A stretch of DNA of 64,000 nucleotides from Salipiger mucosus DSM 16094 (GTDB lineage Bacteria > Pseudomonadota > Alphaproteobacteria > Rhodobacterales > Rhodobacteraceae), in contig NZ_KE557273.1 in NCBI RefSeq assembly GCF_000442255.1, positions 193,334 through 257,333 of the forward strand, in the 5' to 3' direction. Shown here piece after piece: positions 7,697 to 16,181 of this stretch (within the stretch, counting starts at the first letter, position 1; each line of letters begins with the position of its first letter). The notes beneath the pieces are model-generated. The model saw only the letters and a list, made by a program, of their open reading frames with translations, was not told where the DNA came from and did no database searches. The translations under genes and the position numbers were made by a program.

Positions 7697-8671
7697 ATGA
7701 AAATCGTAACAACGACGTCGGCCGTATTCGGCCTGGCGTTGGCCGCATCCGTGAGCCTGACAGCCGTTCCGGCTTCGGCCGCCGAGTGCATCGCACCGTC
7801 GAATCCCGGGGGAGGCTGGGATTTCACCTGCCGCACCATCGGCCGCATCCTGAGCGAGCTGGACCTCGTCGAGGGCAACGTGCAGGTGACCAACATGCCG
7901 GGCGGCGTGGGCGCGGTGACCTATGCCATGGTCGCCAACGAGCGGCCCGCTGACGCCGACCTGATCGTGGCGACCTCGACCGTGGGCGTCACGCAGATCG
8001 CGCAGGGCCGCTATCCCGCGCCGATCGACGCCATGCGCTACCTCGCCATGCTGGGCGCCGACGTGGGCGTGATCGCGGTGGATGACGAGAGCCCGATCCA
8101 GTCGCTCGAGGAGTTGACCGAGATCATGGCCGAAGAGCCCGGCTCGATCGTGACGGCCGGCTCGTCCGGCGCCGGTGGCTGGGACCACATCCGCCTGCTG
8201 ATGGTGGCGCGCGAAGGCGGCCTCGATAGCCTGGGCGATCTGCGCTGGGTGCAGTTCGACGGCGGCACCGACGCCGTGACCCAGATGATGGGCGGCCAGA
8301 TCGACGTGGTCTCGACCGACATGGGCGAAATCGCGGGCTTCGTGGACTCGGGCGACATCCGCATCCTGGCGTCCCTGTCGGACGAGCCGATTCCGGCCTT
8401 CCCCGACATCCCCACCGCCAAGTCGCAGGGCATCGACGTGACCGGCTACAACTGGCGCGGCCTCTACACCGGCGGCGAGGTCTCGGACGAGGATTACAAT
8501 GCCTGGGTCGAGAAGCTGAAGACGCTCTACGACTCCGACAACTGGCAGGAAGCCGCGGTCGAATTCGGCCTGGTGCCGATCTGGCGCGGCGGCGCGGAGT
8601 TCGAGGAATACGTCCGCGAGCAAGAGAAAGCCATGGCAGACATCTCGCGCGACATCGGCGTGATTGAATGA
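7697..8671 (+). CDS. tctC: TTT transporter periplasmic substrate-binding protein (TctC)
   Basis: The 324-aa protein is the solute-binding component of a tripartite tricarboxylate transporter. A signal peptide of about 31 residues ends at ASAAEC. The mature part has IAPSNPGGGWDFTCRTIGR, the N-terminal family motif that contacts a carboxylate, then GGVGAVTYAMV and later QFDGGTDAVTQMMGGQID. It binds a carboxylate in the periplasm and delivers it to TctAB. The ATG at 7697 follows GGGAGGA at a good distance. Its stop overlaps the tctB start (ATGA). The divergent CoA-transferase and lyase genes suggest the ligand is their substrate. Confidence 0.9.
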   Translation: MKIVTTTSAVFGLALAASVSLTAVPASAAECIAPSNPGGGWDFTCRTIGRILSELDLVEGNVQVTNMPGGVGAVTYAMVANERPADADLIVATSTVGVTQIAQGRYPAPIDAMRYLAMLGADVGVIAVDDESPIQSLEELTEIMAEEPGSIVTAGSSGAGGWDHIRLLMVAREGGLDSLGDLRWVQFDGGTDAVTQMMGGQIDVVSTDMGEIAGFVDSGDIRILASLSDEPIPAFPDIPTAKSQGIDVTGYNWRGLYTGGEVSDEDYNAWVEKLKTLYDSDNWQEAAVEFGLVPIWRGGAEFEEYVREQEKAMADISRDIGVIE

Positions 8672-9102
8672 GTGTCAGAATTGCAGGCGTCGCGGTCTTC
8701 ATGATCGCGGCGCTCTACATGTATTTCGGAAAGCAATACTCGGCGGACTTCGGCGACGTGCTGGGGCCGTCAGTCTTTCCCATGGTCGTGGGCATTCCGG
8801 CGATGCTGCTCTCGGCCACGCTCGTGGTCTTCCCGAGCGGAGAGGTGTCCTGGCCCGACCGTGGACACATGGCCCGGCAGCTTCTCGCGCTGGCCATCCT
8901 GCTGGGATACGCCTTTCTCCTTCGCCCGCTCGGGTTTCCGCTCGCCTCGTTCGGGCTGATCGCGGGCATCGGCACCGTTCTGGGCGGCGCGCCGCTCAAG
9001 GCCGTGATCCTGGGCGCGATCATGTCGCCCGCGCTCTGGGCACTCTTCGACCAGGTGCTTGGTCTGCCGCTGGCCTTCTTCGGCTACTGGTTCACGCAAT
9101 AG
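8668..9102 (+). CDS. tctB: TTT transporter small permease (TctB)
   Basis: The 144-aa protein has four predicted membrane segments, near 4-20, 36-54, 70-86 and 93-140 (the last likely a pair), as expected of the poorly conserved TctB subunit. Segments such as FGDVLGPSVFPMVVG and LRPLGFPLASFGLI are typical. It works with TctA in the inner membrane. Coupled by a 4-bp overlap to tctC and 18 bp before tctA. Confidence 0.88.
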   Translation: MSVRIAGVAVFMIAALYMYFGKQYSADFGDVLGPSVFPMVVGIPAMLLSATLVVFPSGEVSWPDRGHMARQLLALAILLGYAFLLRPLGFPLASFGLIAGIGTVLGGAPLKAVILGAIMSPALWALFDQVLGLPLAFFGYWFTQ

Positions 9103-9120
9103 GCAGGACGCCGCTCGCTC

Positions 9121-10635
9121 ATGGAAACGCTTACCCTTCTCGCCGGCGGCTTCGCCGTCGCGCTGACGCCCCTCAACATCGGCCTGCTGCTCCTGGGCTG
9201 CTTCGCGGGCACGCTGATCGGCGCCATGCCGGGGCTGGGCCCCGTCAACGGCGTCGCCATCCTGATCCCGCTGACCTTCGCCTTCGGCTTCGACGCGACC
9301 TCGTCGCTGATCCTGCTCTCCTCGGTCTACTTCGGCTGCATGTACGGCGGGCGCATCAGCTCGATCCTTCTGAACATCCCCGGCGACGAGCCGGCGGTCA
9401 TGACGACGCTCGACGGCTACCCGATGGCCCAGCAGGGCAAGGCCGCCGACGCGCTGGCGATCTCGGGCGTGGCGAGCTTCGTCGGCGCGACCGTCTCGGT
9501 CATCGGCCTGAGCCTCTTCGCGCCGCTGCTGGCGCGGATGGCGATCTATTTCGGGCCGGCGGACTACTTCGCGCTCTACATCCTGGCCTTCGTCACGATC
9601 GGGGGCATCGCGGGCGTGGACCCGCGCAAGACGCTGCTCTCGGCCATGATCGGTCTGATGATCGCCTCTGTCGGGATCGACCCGATCTCGGGGATCCCGC
9701 GTTTCACCTTCGGCAACTACCACCTCTACGACGGCGTCGATCCCATCGTCGCGCTCGTGGGCCTCTTCGCGATCTCCGAAATTCTCGTGCTGCTGGAAAA
9801 GAAGGCCGCCGACCGCACCGCGCCCATCGGTATAACAAGCTGGCTGCCGGATTTCCGGACCATCTGGATGACGCGCTGGGCCGTCCTGCGCGGCTCGCTC
9901 GTGGGTTTCGTCTCGGGCGTGCTGCCGGGGGCAGGGGCCTCGCTGGGCTCGGTCATGTCCTACTCGGTCGAGAAGCAGGCCAGCGACAAGGACGGCACCT
10001 TCGGCAAGGGCGACCCGCGCGGCGTGGCCGCGCCCGAGGCAGGCAACAACGCGGCCTCCGGGGGCGCGCTGATCCCGATGCTCTCGCTGGGTGTGCCGGG
10101 CTCCGGCACCACGGCGGTGATGCTGGCGATGCTCATCTCGCTCAACGTCCAGCCCGGCCCGCTGCTCTTCGAGCGCCAGCCCGACCTCGTCTGGGGGCTC
10201 GTCGCCTCGCTCTACCTCGGCAACGTGGCGCTGCTGATCCTGAACCTGCCGATGATCGGTCTCTTCAGCCGGCTGATGATGGTGCCCACCTGGGCGCTCA
10301 TGCCCATCGTGGCGGCGGTCAGCTTCGTCGGTGTCTTCTCGATCTCGAACTCGGTCTTCGATCTCGAGATGATGATCTTCTTCGGCGTGCTGGGCTACCT
10401 GCTGCGCAAGCTCGACGTGAGCCTCGTGCCGCTGGTGCTGGGCCTGCTGCTGGGCGGCGACATGGAGCGCAACCTGCGCCGGGCGATGTCGATCTCGGAC
10501 GGCGACTGGAGCGTGCTGATCGCGAGCCCGATCTCGATCGCGCTCTACGTGCTGACGGCAGTCTTCCTGTGCCTCTCCGTCTGGCTGACGATGCGCGATC
10601 ACAAGCGGACGCAGTCGCGCGTCACCGAGGGCTAG
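9121..10635 (+). CDS. tctA: TTT transporter large permease (TctA)
   Basis: The 504-aa inner-membrane protein is the main permease of the Tct system, with about 12 hydrophobic segments. Family motifs are plain: GAMPGLGPVNGVAILIPLTF near residue 35, YGGRISSILLNIPG near 77, and the second inverted-repeat copy GVLPGAGASLGSVMSY near 268 followed by GNNAASGGALIPMLSLGVPG. Length is normal (about 500). It probably co-transports its carboxylate with protons or sodium. The LysR gene follows 25 bp later in the same direction. Confidence 0.95.
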   Translation: METLTLLAGGFAVALTPLNIGLLLLGCFAGTLIGAMPGLGPVNGVAILIPLTFAFGFDATSSLILLSSVYFGCMYGGRISSILLNIPGDEPAVMTTLDGYPMAQQGKAADALAISGVASFVGATVSVIGLSLFAPLLARMAIYFGPADYFALYILAFVTIGGIAGVDPRKTLLSAMIGLMIASVGIDPISGIPRFTFGNYHLYDGVDPIVALVGLFAISEILVLLEKKAADRTAPIGITSWLPDFRTIWMTRWAVLRGSLVGFVSGVLPGAGASLGSVMSYSVEKQASDKDGTFGKGDPRGVAAPEAGNNAASGGALIPMLSLGVPGSGTTAVMLAMLISLNVQPGPLLFERQPDLVWGLVASLYLGNVALLILNLPMIGLFSRLMMVPTWALMPIVAAVSFVGVFSISNSVFDLEMMIFFGVLGYLLRKLDVSLVPLVLGLLLGGDMERNLRRAMSISDGDWSVLIASPISIALYVLTAVFLCLSVWLTMRDHKRTQSRVTEG

Positions 10636-10660
10636 GCGCCGTGCCCACCGGCCGCCGGGG

Positions 10661-11544
10661 ATGAGCTTCGACCTGCAGTCGCTCGAGCTGTTCCGCAGCA
10701 TCGCGGAGACCGGCAGCATCGCCGGGGCGGCCGCGCGGCACGGCATCGCGCCCTCGGCAGTCAGCAAGCGCCTCGCGAGCCTCGAGGCCGAGGCCGCGAC
10801 GGAGCTGGTGATCCGGCACCGCCGGGGGATCGAGCTGACCCCCGCGGGACGTCTCGTGCTGAAGCACGCCGAGACGCTGGCGAACCAGCTCGCGGGCCTG
10901 CAGTCCGAGCTGCGCGACCAGCGCAGCGGCGGCCGGGGGGTGATCCGCATGGCGGCCAATACCTCGGCGATCACCCAGTTCCTGCCCGAGGACCTGGCAG
11001 AGTTCGTGCTCTCGAACCCGGGCACCACCATCCGCATGGCCGAGCTCGAAAGCATCGAGATCATCGAGGCGGTGACCGTCGGGCCGGGTCGACCGTGGGG
11101 ATCTTTTCGGGCCTGACGCAGGCGCGCGGCCTGCAGGTGCTGCCCTACAGGCGCGACACTCTCGTCGTCTGCGCGCCGAAGGGACACCGCCTGACCGCCC
11201 GCGACTCGGTGCGGCTGGGCGACCTCGAAGGCGAGAACTTCGTTGCCCTGCAGCGCAACAGCTCGCTGCAGGCCTTCGTCGACAAGCGCGCGCAGGACCT
11301 CGGGCTGACGATCCGTACCATGGTCGAGGTCAAGAGCTTCGACGGCGTGCGGCGCATGGTGCAGGCCCGGCTGGGCATCGCGATCCTGCCCTTCGGCGCG
11401 GTCGAAGGCTTCCTGGAGCAGGGCAGCGTCGACATGATTCCGATCGACGAACCCTGGGCCACGCGCGAGCTTCTGATCGCCGTGCGCGACCGCGAGGCGC
11501 TGCCGCCACAGACCGACGCGCTGCTGAAGACGCTGCAGGGCTGA
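10661..11544 (+). pseudogene. LysR-family regulator, frameshifted
   Basis: Two frames together make one LysR-type regulator of about 294 aa. The first (10661 to about 11085) has the winged HTH FRSIAETGSIAGAAARHGIAPSAVSKRLASLE-type helix pair and the start of the effector domain. The second (from about 11095) carries the rest, including LVVCAPKGHRL and RLGIAILPFGAV. The frame changes between about 11078 and 11098, in a run reading GTCGGGCCGGGTCGACC, and the break is consistent with two added bases or one missing base. It would be the natural regulator of tctCBA and the divergent operon. The break may be real decay or a sequence error; neither half shows other damage. Confidence 0.8.
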
Positions 11545-11607
11545 GTGCCTGGCCGCGCGAGGCAATCGCCGATGCGGCCCGCGGATCTGTTCGAATGTGG
11601 GGGGGGA

Positions 11608-11683
11608 TGGTGGAGCCTAGGGGGATCGAACCCCTGACCTCCTGCATGCCATGCAGGCGCTCTCCCAGCTGAGCTAAGGCCCC
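11608..11683 (-). tRNA. tRNA-Ala (anticodon GGC)
   Basis: The minus strand gives a full 76-nt cloverleaf. The acceptor GGGGCCT pairs with AGGCTCC, with one G-U pair. The D arm contains AGCTCAGCTGGGAGAGC. The anticodon stem CCTGC/GCAGG encloses loop ATGGCAT with anticodon GGC. The T arm is AGGGGTTCGATCCCCCT-like. CCA is encoded at the 3' end. Confidence 0.95.
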
Positions 11684-11785
11684 GTAGTGTGTCGCCGTGT
11701 CCGGCGTCGTGCGCGCTGATCTACGCAAAGCCGCAGGCGGGTTCAAGCGAAAAAATCGCCGCCTGCGGTGGAAATCCGGAGGGCC

Positions 11786-12109
11786 TCAGCTCTCCTCGTC
11801 CTCGTTCGACACATCGGCGATGTCGTCGAGCGAAACGTTGTCGTCGTCCTCGTCCTCGAGCACGTCGTCGTCGTCGAGTTCGACCTCGACATCGTCTTCC
11901 ATGAGGTCCGACTCCTGCGAGTCGTCCTTCTTGTTCGCGGCACGGCGGGCGCCGTCGGCGGAGTCGGGTGCAAGCATCGTGCGCTTGCCGGTATCCAGTT
12001 GCAGGACCTCGCCCGTGTAGGGACTGACGATCGGGTCCTTGTTCAGGTCATAGAAGCGCTTGCCGGTGGTCGGGCACACGCGCTTCGTGCCCCATTCTTC
12101 CTTGGGCAT
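11786..12109 (-). CDS. FYDLN acid-domain protein (TIGR02300 family)
   Basis: The 107-aa protein begins MPKEEWGTKRVCPTTGKRFY and continues DLNKDPIVSPYTGE, the alphaproteobacterial FYDLN motif. The rest is a highly acidic tail rich in Asp and Glu (about 70-107), probably disordered. A single CxxTG near residue 12 may be part of a degenerate zinc ribbon. No function is established. It is divergent from the metalloprotease gene and tail-to-tail with nothing; tRNA-Ala follows on the same strand about 100 bp downstream. Confidence 0.9.
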   Translation of the reverse strand: MPKEEWGTKRVCPTTGKRFYDLNKDPIVSPYTGEVLQLDTGKRTMLAPDSADGARRAANKKDDSQESDLMEDDVEVELDDDDVLEDEDDDNVSLDDIADVSNEDEES

Positions 12110-12215
12110 GGGTGGTCCCCTTCAGCTTGTCCGGTCTGGTGACAATCCGCGCCCTCTGCCATAACAGGGGACCGGTGTCAAAAGCTTTGACTCGTCATCC
12201 GTTCGAGGCCTGCAT

Positions 12216-12908
12216 ATGGGGCAGATCACGCTTCCTGGCAACCCGCCGATCGCCGTCACGCTGCGCCGCTCCACGCGGGCGCGGCGCCTGTCGTTGCGGC
12301 TGAGCCAGATCGACGGCCGGGTCACCCTGACGCTGCCCCGGCGGGTGCCCGAGCGCGAGGCCCTGGGCTTCCTGCAGGAAAAGGAAGCCTGGCTGCGCGG
12401 CCACCTCGATGCCCGCGAGGAGGACGTGCCCGTGCTGCCCGGCGCGGTCCTGCCGGTCGAGGGCCAGCCGCGCGAGTTGCGCCCCGGCGCCGGGCGGGCG
12501 GTGCGGCTGACGCCCGAGGCTCTGGAGGTGCCCGGCGCGGCCGGGCGGGTGCCCGCGCGTGTCAGGGGCTGGCTGAGGGCGCTGGCGCGGGAACGGCTGG
12601 CCGAGGCCTCGGACCGTCATGCGGCGGCGCTGGGACGCCCGTATAGCCGGATCACGCTGCGCGACACGCGCTCGCGCTGGGGATCCTGTACATCAGATGG
12701 GGCGCTCATGTACTCGTGGCGACTGATCCTCGCCCCGCCCGCGGTGCTCGACTACGTCGCTGCGCACGAAGTGGCGCACCTGGCCGAGATGAACCATTCG
12801 CCGCGCTTCTGGGCGGTGGTCGAGCAGCTCTACGGCGACTGGCGGGCGCCGCGCCGCTGGCTGCGGGACGAGGGCGCCGGGCTCCACCGCTACCGTTTCG
12901 ACGATTGA
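12216..12908 (+). CDS. YgjP-like metallopeptidase (DUF45, SprT-like)
   Basis: The 230-aa protein carries a zincin active site: H184-E-V-A-H188 with a third ligand likely at H194 in EMNHSPRFW. Upstream is the conserved RITLRDTRSRWGSCTSDG segment typical of DUF45/YgjP proteins. Such proteins are predicted zinc-dependent peptidases of unknown target, without signal peptide. The GntR gene begins 32 bp downstream on the same strand. Confidence 0.88.
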   Translation: MGQITLPGNPPIAVTLRRSTRARRLSLRLSQIDGRVTLTLPRRVPEREALGFLQEKEAWLRGHLDAREEDVPVLPGAVLPVEGQPRELRPGAGRAVRLTPEALEVPGAAGRVPARVRGWLRALARERLAEASDRHAAALGRPYSRITLRDTRSRWGSCTSDGALMYSWRLILAPPAVLDYVAAHEVAHLAEMNHSPRFWAVVEQLYGDWRAPRRWLRDEGAGLHRYRFDD

Positions 12909-12940
12909 CCAGGCCCGGATTCGTGATCACAGTCCCGCCG

Positions 12941-13591
12941 ATGACCCCGACACCGCGCCCCTCCGAGATCGTCAGCGCCGCGCATGAACGCGTCTACCGC
13001 GGCTTGCGCGCCCGCGTCATGCTGGGCCAGATCGCCCCGGGCGAGGCGCTGACCCTGCGCGGCATCGGCCGCGAGTTCGAGGTCTCGATGACCCCCGCGC
13101 GCGAGGCGGTGCGCCGGCTGGTGGCCGAGGGGGCGCTGTCGATGTCCTCCTCGGGCCGGGTCCAGACGCCGGAGCTGTCGAACGAGCGGATCGAGGAGCT
13201 GGCGGCGCTGCGTGCGCTGCTCGAGGTCGAGCTGGCCTCGCGCGCCCTGCCACGCGCGCACATGGCGCTGATCGACCGGCTGCAGACGATCAACGCGACG
13301 ATTTCGGACGTGGTGCTGAACCGCGATGCGGTGGGCTACATCCGCAGCAACCTCGAGTTTCACCGCACGCTCTACCTGCGGGCGCAGGCGCCGGCGATGC
13401 TGGCCATGGCGGAGACGGTCTGGCTGCAGCTGGGGCCCACCATGCGTGCGCTCTACGGCCGGCTGCGCCGCACGGAGGCGCCACAGTTCCACCGGCTGAT
13501 CATCGCGGCGCTCAAGGCCGGCGACGAGCCCGGCCTGCGGCTGGCGGTGCGCTCTGACGTGACGCAGGGGCTCAAGCTGCTGGTGAGCTGA
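12941..13591 (+). CDS. GntR-family transcriptional regulator (FCD type)
   Basis: The 216-aa protein has an N-terminal winged HTH (about 10-75, with LRGIGREFEVSMTPAREAVRRLVAEGAL) and a helical FCD ligand domain with the likely metal ligands in EFHRTLY and QFHRLIIAALKAGD. FadR-like regulators sense small carboxylates or metal-bound ligands. The ATG at 12941 is preferred, but a GTG at 12923 would add six residues and neither has a strong ribosome-binding site. The target is unknown. Confidence 0.85.
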   Translation: MTPTPRPSEIVSAAHERVYRGLRARVMLGQIAPGEALTLRGIGREFEVSMTPAREAVRRLVAEGALSMSSSGRVQTPELSNERIEELAALRALLEVELASRALPRAHMALIDRLQTINATISDVVLNRDAVGYIRSNLEFHRTLYLRAQAPAMLAMAETVWLQLGPTMRALYGRLRRTEAPQFHRLIIAALKAGDEPGLRLAVRSDVTQGLKLLVS

Positions 13592-13595
13592 GTCG

Positions 13596-14573
13596 CTACT
13601 GCGCGGCCCGCAGGACCATGTCGTCCTGCGCGAGGCCCTCGCTCTCATGCAGGATCGTCTCGAAGAGCCAGTCGCGGAAGGCGACGATCACGGGGTCGTT
13701 GCTGCGCGCCTCCTCGTAGGCGACGGAATAGATCGTGCGCGTCGGCGATTCGAGGTCGAAGGGCATCACGAGGTCGCCGCGCTCCAGCGCGGTGAGCATC
13801 ATCGCCTTGTAGGCCAGCCCGACGCCCAGCCCGTTCTCGGCCGCGCTCATGGTCAGTTCGCAATGCGCGAAGACGGGCCCGCCCGGCGGGCCGTCGGAGG
13901 CCTGCCCGGTGCGCGGGGCGCCCACGCGGGGGCAATCCTCCGCGCGGTCGACGAGGCCGAACCACTCCTCCCAGCCGTCGGCGACCTCGTCGCGGATCAG
14001 TGTCTTGCGCAGCAGGTCCTCGGGGCGGCGGATGTCGGGGTTGGCGTCAAGATAGGCCTGGCTGCAGACCGGCACCCGGGTCGAGGACATGAAGGGATCG
14101 ACGATGACGCCCTCGACCGGGTCGTCGCCCCAGTGGATCACGAGATCCAGAGCCCCGCCGCGGAACTCGGTCGGCGGCATGCCGGTCTCGATCGAGACCT
14201 CGACGTCGGGGTAGTCGGCGAGGAAGCGGTGCAGCCGCGGCATCAGCCAGCGCTTGGAGAAGCCCTCGGTCGACTTGATCCGCAGCCGGCCGGAAAAGGT
14301 CTCGCCCGCGGCCGCGCGGGTCGAGGCGTCGAGCATGTCGAGCAGCGGGGTGAGTTGCGAGAGGTAGCTGCGCCCCTGGTCCGTGAGTGCCGTCTGGCGG
14401 ACGCCCCGCACGAAGAGCGTACGGTCGAGGTAGGTCTCCAGGACACGAACCTGGTGGCTGATCGCGGAGGGCGTCACGCAAAGCTCTTCGGCGGCGTCCT
14501 TGAAGCTGCCGAGGCGCGCGGCAGATTCGAAGGCGCGCAGGGCGGGGAAGGGGGGCAACTTGCGCTGGTGCAT
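13596..14573 (-). CDS. LysR-family regulator (GcvA-like)
   Basis: The 325-aa protein starts MHQRKLPPFPALRAFESAAR, the N-terminus typical of GcvA-type LysR regulators. The HTH (about 20-40, FKDAAEELCVTPSAISHQV) is followed by a complete periplasmic-binding-protein-like effector domain. The start at 14571-14573 is chosen over an ATG nine codons upstream because the family begins here. It is divergent from the secreted cupin gene at 14677, and the 103-bp gap between them holds an inverted repeat, so it probably regulates that gene and itself. Its stop lies 4 bp from the convergent GntR gene. Confidence 0.9.
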   Translation of the reverse strand: MHQRKLPPFPALRAFESAARLGSFKDAAEELCVTPSAISHQVRVLETYLDRTLFVRGVRQTALTDQGRSYLSQLTPLLDMLDASTRAAAGETFSGRLRIKSTEGFSKRWLMPRLHRFLADYPDVEVSIETGMPPTEFRGGALDLVIHWGDDPVEGVIVDPFMSSTRVPVCSQAYLDANPDIRRPEDLLRKTLIRDEVADGWEEWFGLVDRAEDCPRVGAPRTGQASDGPPGGPVFAHCELTMSAAENGLGVGLAYKAMMLTALERGDLVMPFDLESPTRTIYSVAYEEARSNDPVIVAFRDWLFETILHESEGLAQDDMVLRAAQ

Positions 14574-14641
14574 GGATGAATTCCTTTCACCCGCCGGCAA
14601 AATGGTTTCGTTTGTCCGTCACAATGCCCCAAGCCTACCCT

Positions 14642-14663
14642 GATTTTGCAAATCCTCAAAATC
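14642..14663. promoter_or_regulatory. Inverted repeat in LysR/cupin divergent region
   Basis: GATTTT (14642-14647) and AAAATC (14658-14663) are perfect inverted half-sites around a 10-nt spacer. They lie 13 bp before the cupin start and overlap any minus-strand promoter. Binding by the divergent LysR protein is inferred. Confidence 0.4.
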
Positions 14664-14676
14664 GGGAGATTTCCAG

Positions 14677-15096
14677 ATGTCCTTTTCCATTCGTTCCCTC
14701 GCCCCCGCGTTCTTCGGCCTGGCCGGGCTGGCCGCCGGTTTCGCCTTTGCAGAGATGTCCGGCCCGACCGAGCACAAGGGCCTCGCCGTCGAAGCCCTGG
14801 GCAAGCTCGAGGAGGGCATGATCGCGCGTCAGACCGGGCTGGACGGCTACATGATGCAATTGCGGGCCATCACCATCGAACCCGGCGGCCAGATCGCGCA
14901 GCATTCGCACGAGAACCGGCCCGGGCTGGTCAAGGTGATCTCGGGCGAATGGGTCGAGGGCAAGCCCGACGGCGAGACGAGCTATGCCGAGGGCGACATG
15001 GGCATCCTCGAGGACGGGGACACCATGCACTGGTTCTACAATCGCGGCGACGTTCCGGCGACGGCCATCGTCTGTGACCTGAACCCGACGGGCTGA
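14677..15096 (+). CDS. Secreted cupin-domain protein
   Basis: The 139-aa protein has a signal peptide (about 1-25, ending AFA) and a single cupin barrel. Cupin motif 1 reads [26 protein letters not shown], with two His as likely metal ligands. Motif 2 ([18 protein letters not shown]) gives another His. The protein should act in the periplasm, perhaps as a small-molecule binding or dioxygenase-like protein. The divergent LysR gene probably controls it. The last 61 bp overlap the predicted 3' extension of accA on the other strand, which is suspicious for accA rather than for this gene. Confidence 0.8.
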   Translation: MSFSIRSLAPAFFGLAGLAAGFAFAEMSGPTEHKGLAVEALGKLEEGMIARQTGLDGYMMQLRAITIEPGGQIAQHSHENRPGLVKVISGEWVEGKPDGETSYAEGDMGILEDGDTMHWFYNRGDVPATAIVCDLNPTG

Positions 15097-16067
15097 GCCC
15101 TCAGGCCCGCCACGGCCCTTGGACGCCCGAGGGCGAGGTACTTGTCGCGACGCGCCTTGACCAGTGCCTTGGGCTTCTTGCCTTCCATCTCGCCCAGCAT
15201 GGCGGAAATGGCGGCGCCCACGCTGGCGATCGTGCTGTCGCGGTCGCGGTGCGCCCCGCCCAGCGGCTCGGGCACGACGCGGTCGGCCACGCCCAGCTTC
15301 AGCAGGTCCTGCGCGGTGAGGCGCAGGGCCTCGGCCGCCTCGCGCATCTTCTCGGCGTCCTTCCAGAGGATCGAGGCGCAGCCCTCGGGCGAGATCACCG
15401 AGTAGACCGAGTGTTCCAGCATCGCGATGCGGTTCGCGGTGGCAAAGGCCACGGCGCCGCCCGAGCCGCCCTCGCCGATGATGACCGAGACCAGCGGCAC
15501 GCCGATCTGCAGGCACTTCTCGGTCGAGCGGGCGATGGCCTCGGACTGGCCGCGCTCCTCGGCCCCCTTGCCGGGGTAGGCGCCGGGCGTGTCCACGAGC
15601 GTGATGACCGGCAGGCCGAAGCGGTCGGCCATGTCCATCAGCCGGATCGCCTTGCGGTAGCCCTCGGGGCGGGCCATGCCGAAGTTGCGCTCGATGCGGC
15701 TCTGGGTATCGTTGCCCTTCTCGTGGCCGATCACCATGACCGGCTGATCGTCGAAGCGCGCCAGCCCGCCCATCACGGCGTGGTCGTCGGCAAAGCCGCG
15801 ATCGCCCGCCAGCGGGGTGTACTCGGTGAAAAGCGCCTCGATGTAGTCCTTGCAGTGCGGCCGGTCGGGGTGCCGGGCGACCTGGCACTTCCGCCAGGGC
15901 GTGAGCTTGCCGTAGAGGTCGCGCAGCAGCGCGTCGGCCTTGCGGTCGAGCGCGGCGGCCTCGTCCTCGACCTTCATCTCCTCGTTCTTTTCCGCCATGG
16001 CGCGCAGTTCCGAGGCCTTGCCTTCGATTTCTGCCAGCGGTTTTTCGAAGTCGAGGTAATGCGTCAT
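15036..16067 (-). CDS. accA: Acetyl-CoA carboxylase carboxyltransferase subunit alpha
   Basis: AccA transfers the carboxyl group from biotin to acetyl-CoA with AccD, the first step of fatty acid synthesis. The protein matches roseobacter AccA from [18 protein letters not shown] through [68 protein letters not shown] and [17 protein letters not shown]. The start is at 16065-16067. The open frame gives 343 aa, about 20 more than usual. After residue 314 (LALG) the frame runs on for about 30 unrelated residues into the convergent cupin gene. One base of shift there would end the protein at a TGA at 15101-15103 with a normal length near 321 aa, so a 3' indel is suspected. Confidence 0.93.
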   Translation of the reverse strand: MTHYLDFEKPLAEIEGKASELRAMAEKNEEMKVEDEAAALDRKADALLRDLYGKLTPWRKCQVARHPDRPHCKDYIEALFTEYTPLAGDRGFADDHAVMGGLARFDDQPVMVIGHEKGNDTQSRIERNFGMARPEGYRKAIRLMDMADRFGLPVITLVDTPGAYPGKGAEERGQSEAIARSTEKCLQIGVPLVSVIIGEGGSGGAVAFATANRIAMLEHSVYSVISPEGCASILWKDAEKMREAAEALRLTAQDLLKLGVADRVVPEPLGGAHRDRDSTIASVGAAISAMLGEMEGKKPKALVKARRDKYLALGRPRAVAGLRAQPVGFRSQTMAVAGTSPRL

Positions 16068-16181
16068 CGCCCGGGTATCCTGTTGCACGGCGCCTATATG
16101 GAGACAGTGGCGGCGCGATGCAACAAAGCAAGGGCGCCGGGGCGGGAAGATGCCGTGCGTTTCGGTGGCCCGCGGGCCGCG

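Noticed and set aside
8770..11565. A 931-codon open frame on the minus strand opposite tctB-tctA and the LysR gene
   Set aside because: It has no domain logic, is rich in Arg, Asp, His and Gln as expected of a shadow frame in GC-rich DNA, and lies opposite well-recognised genes.
11608..11683. The tRNA-Ala gene as an attachment site for an integrated element
   Set aside because: No integrase, direct repeat of the tRNA 3' end, or composition change was seen on either side.
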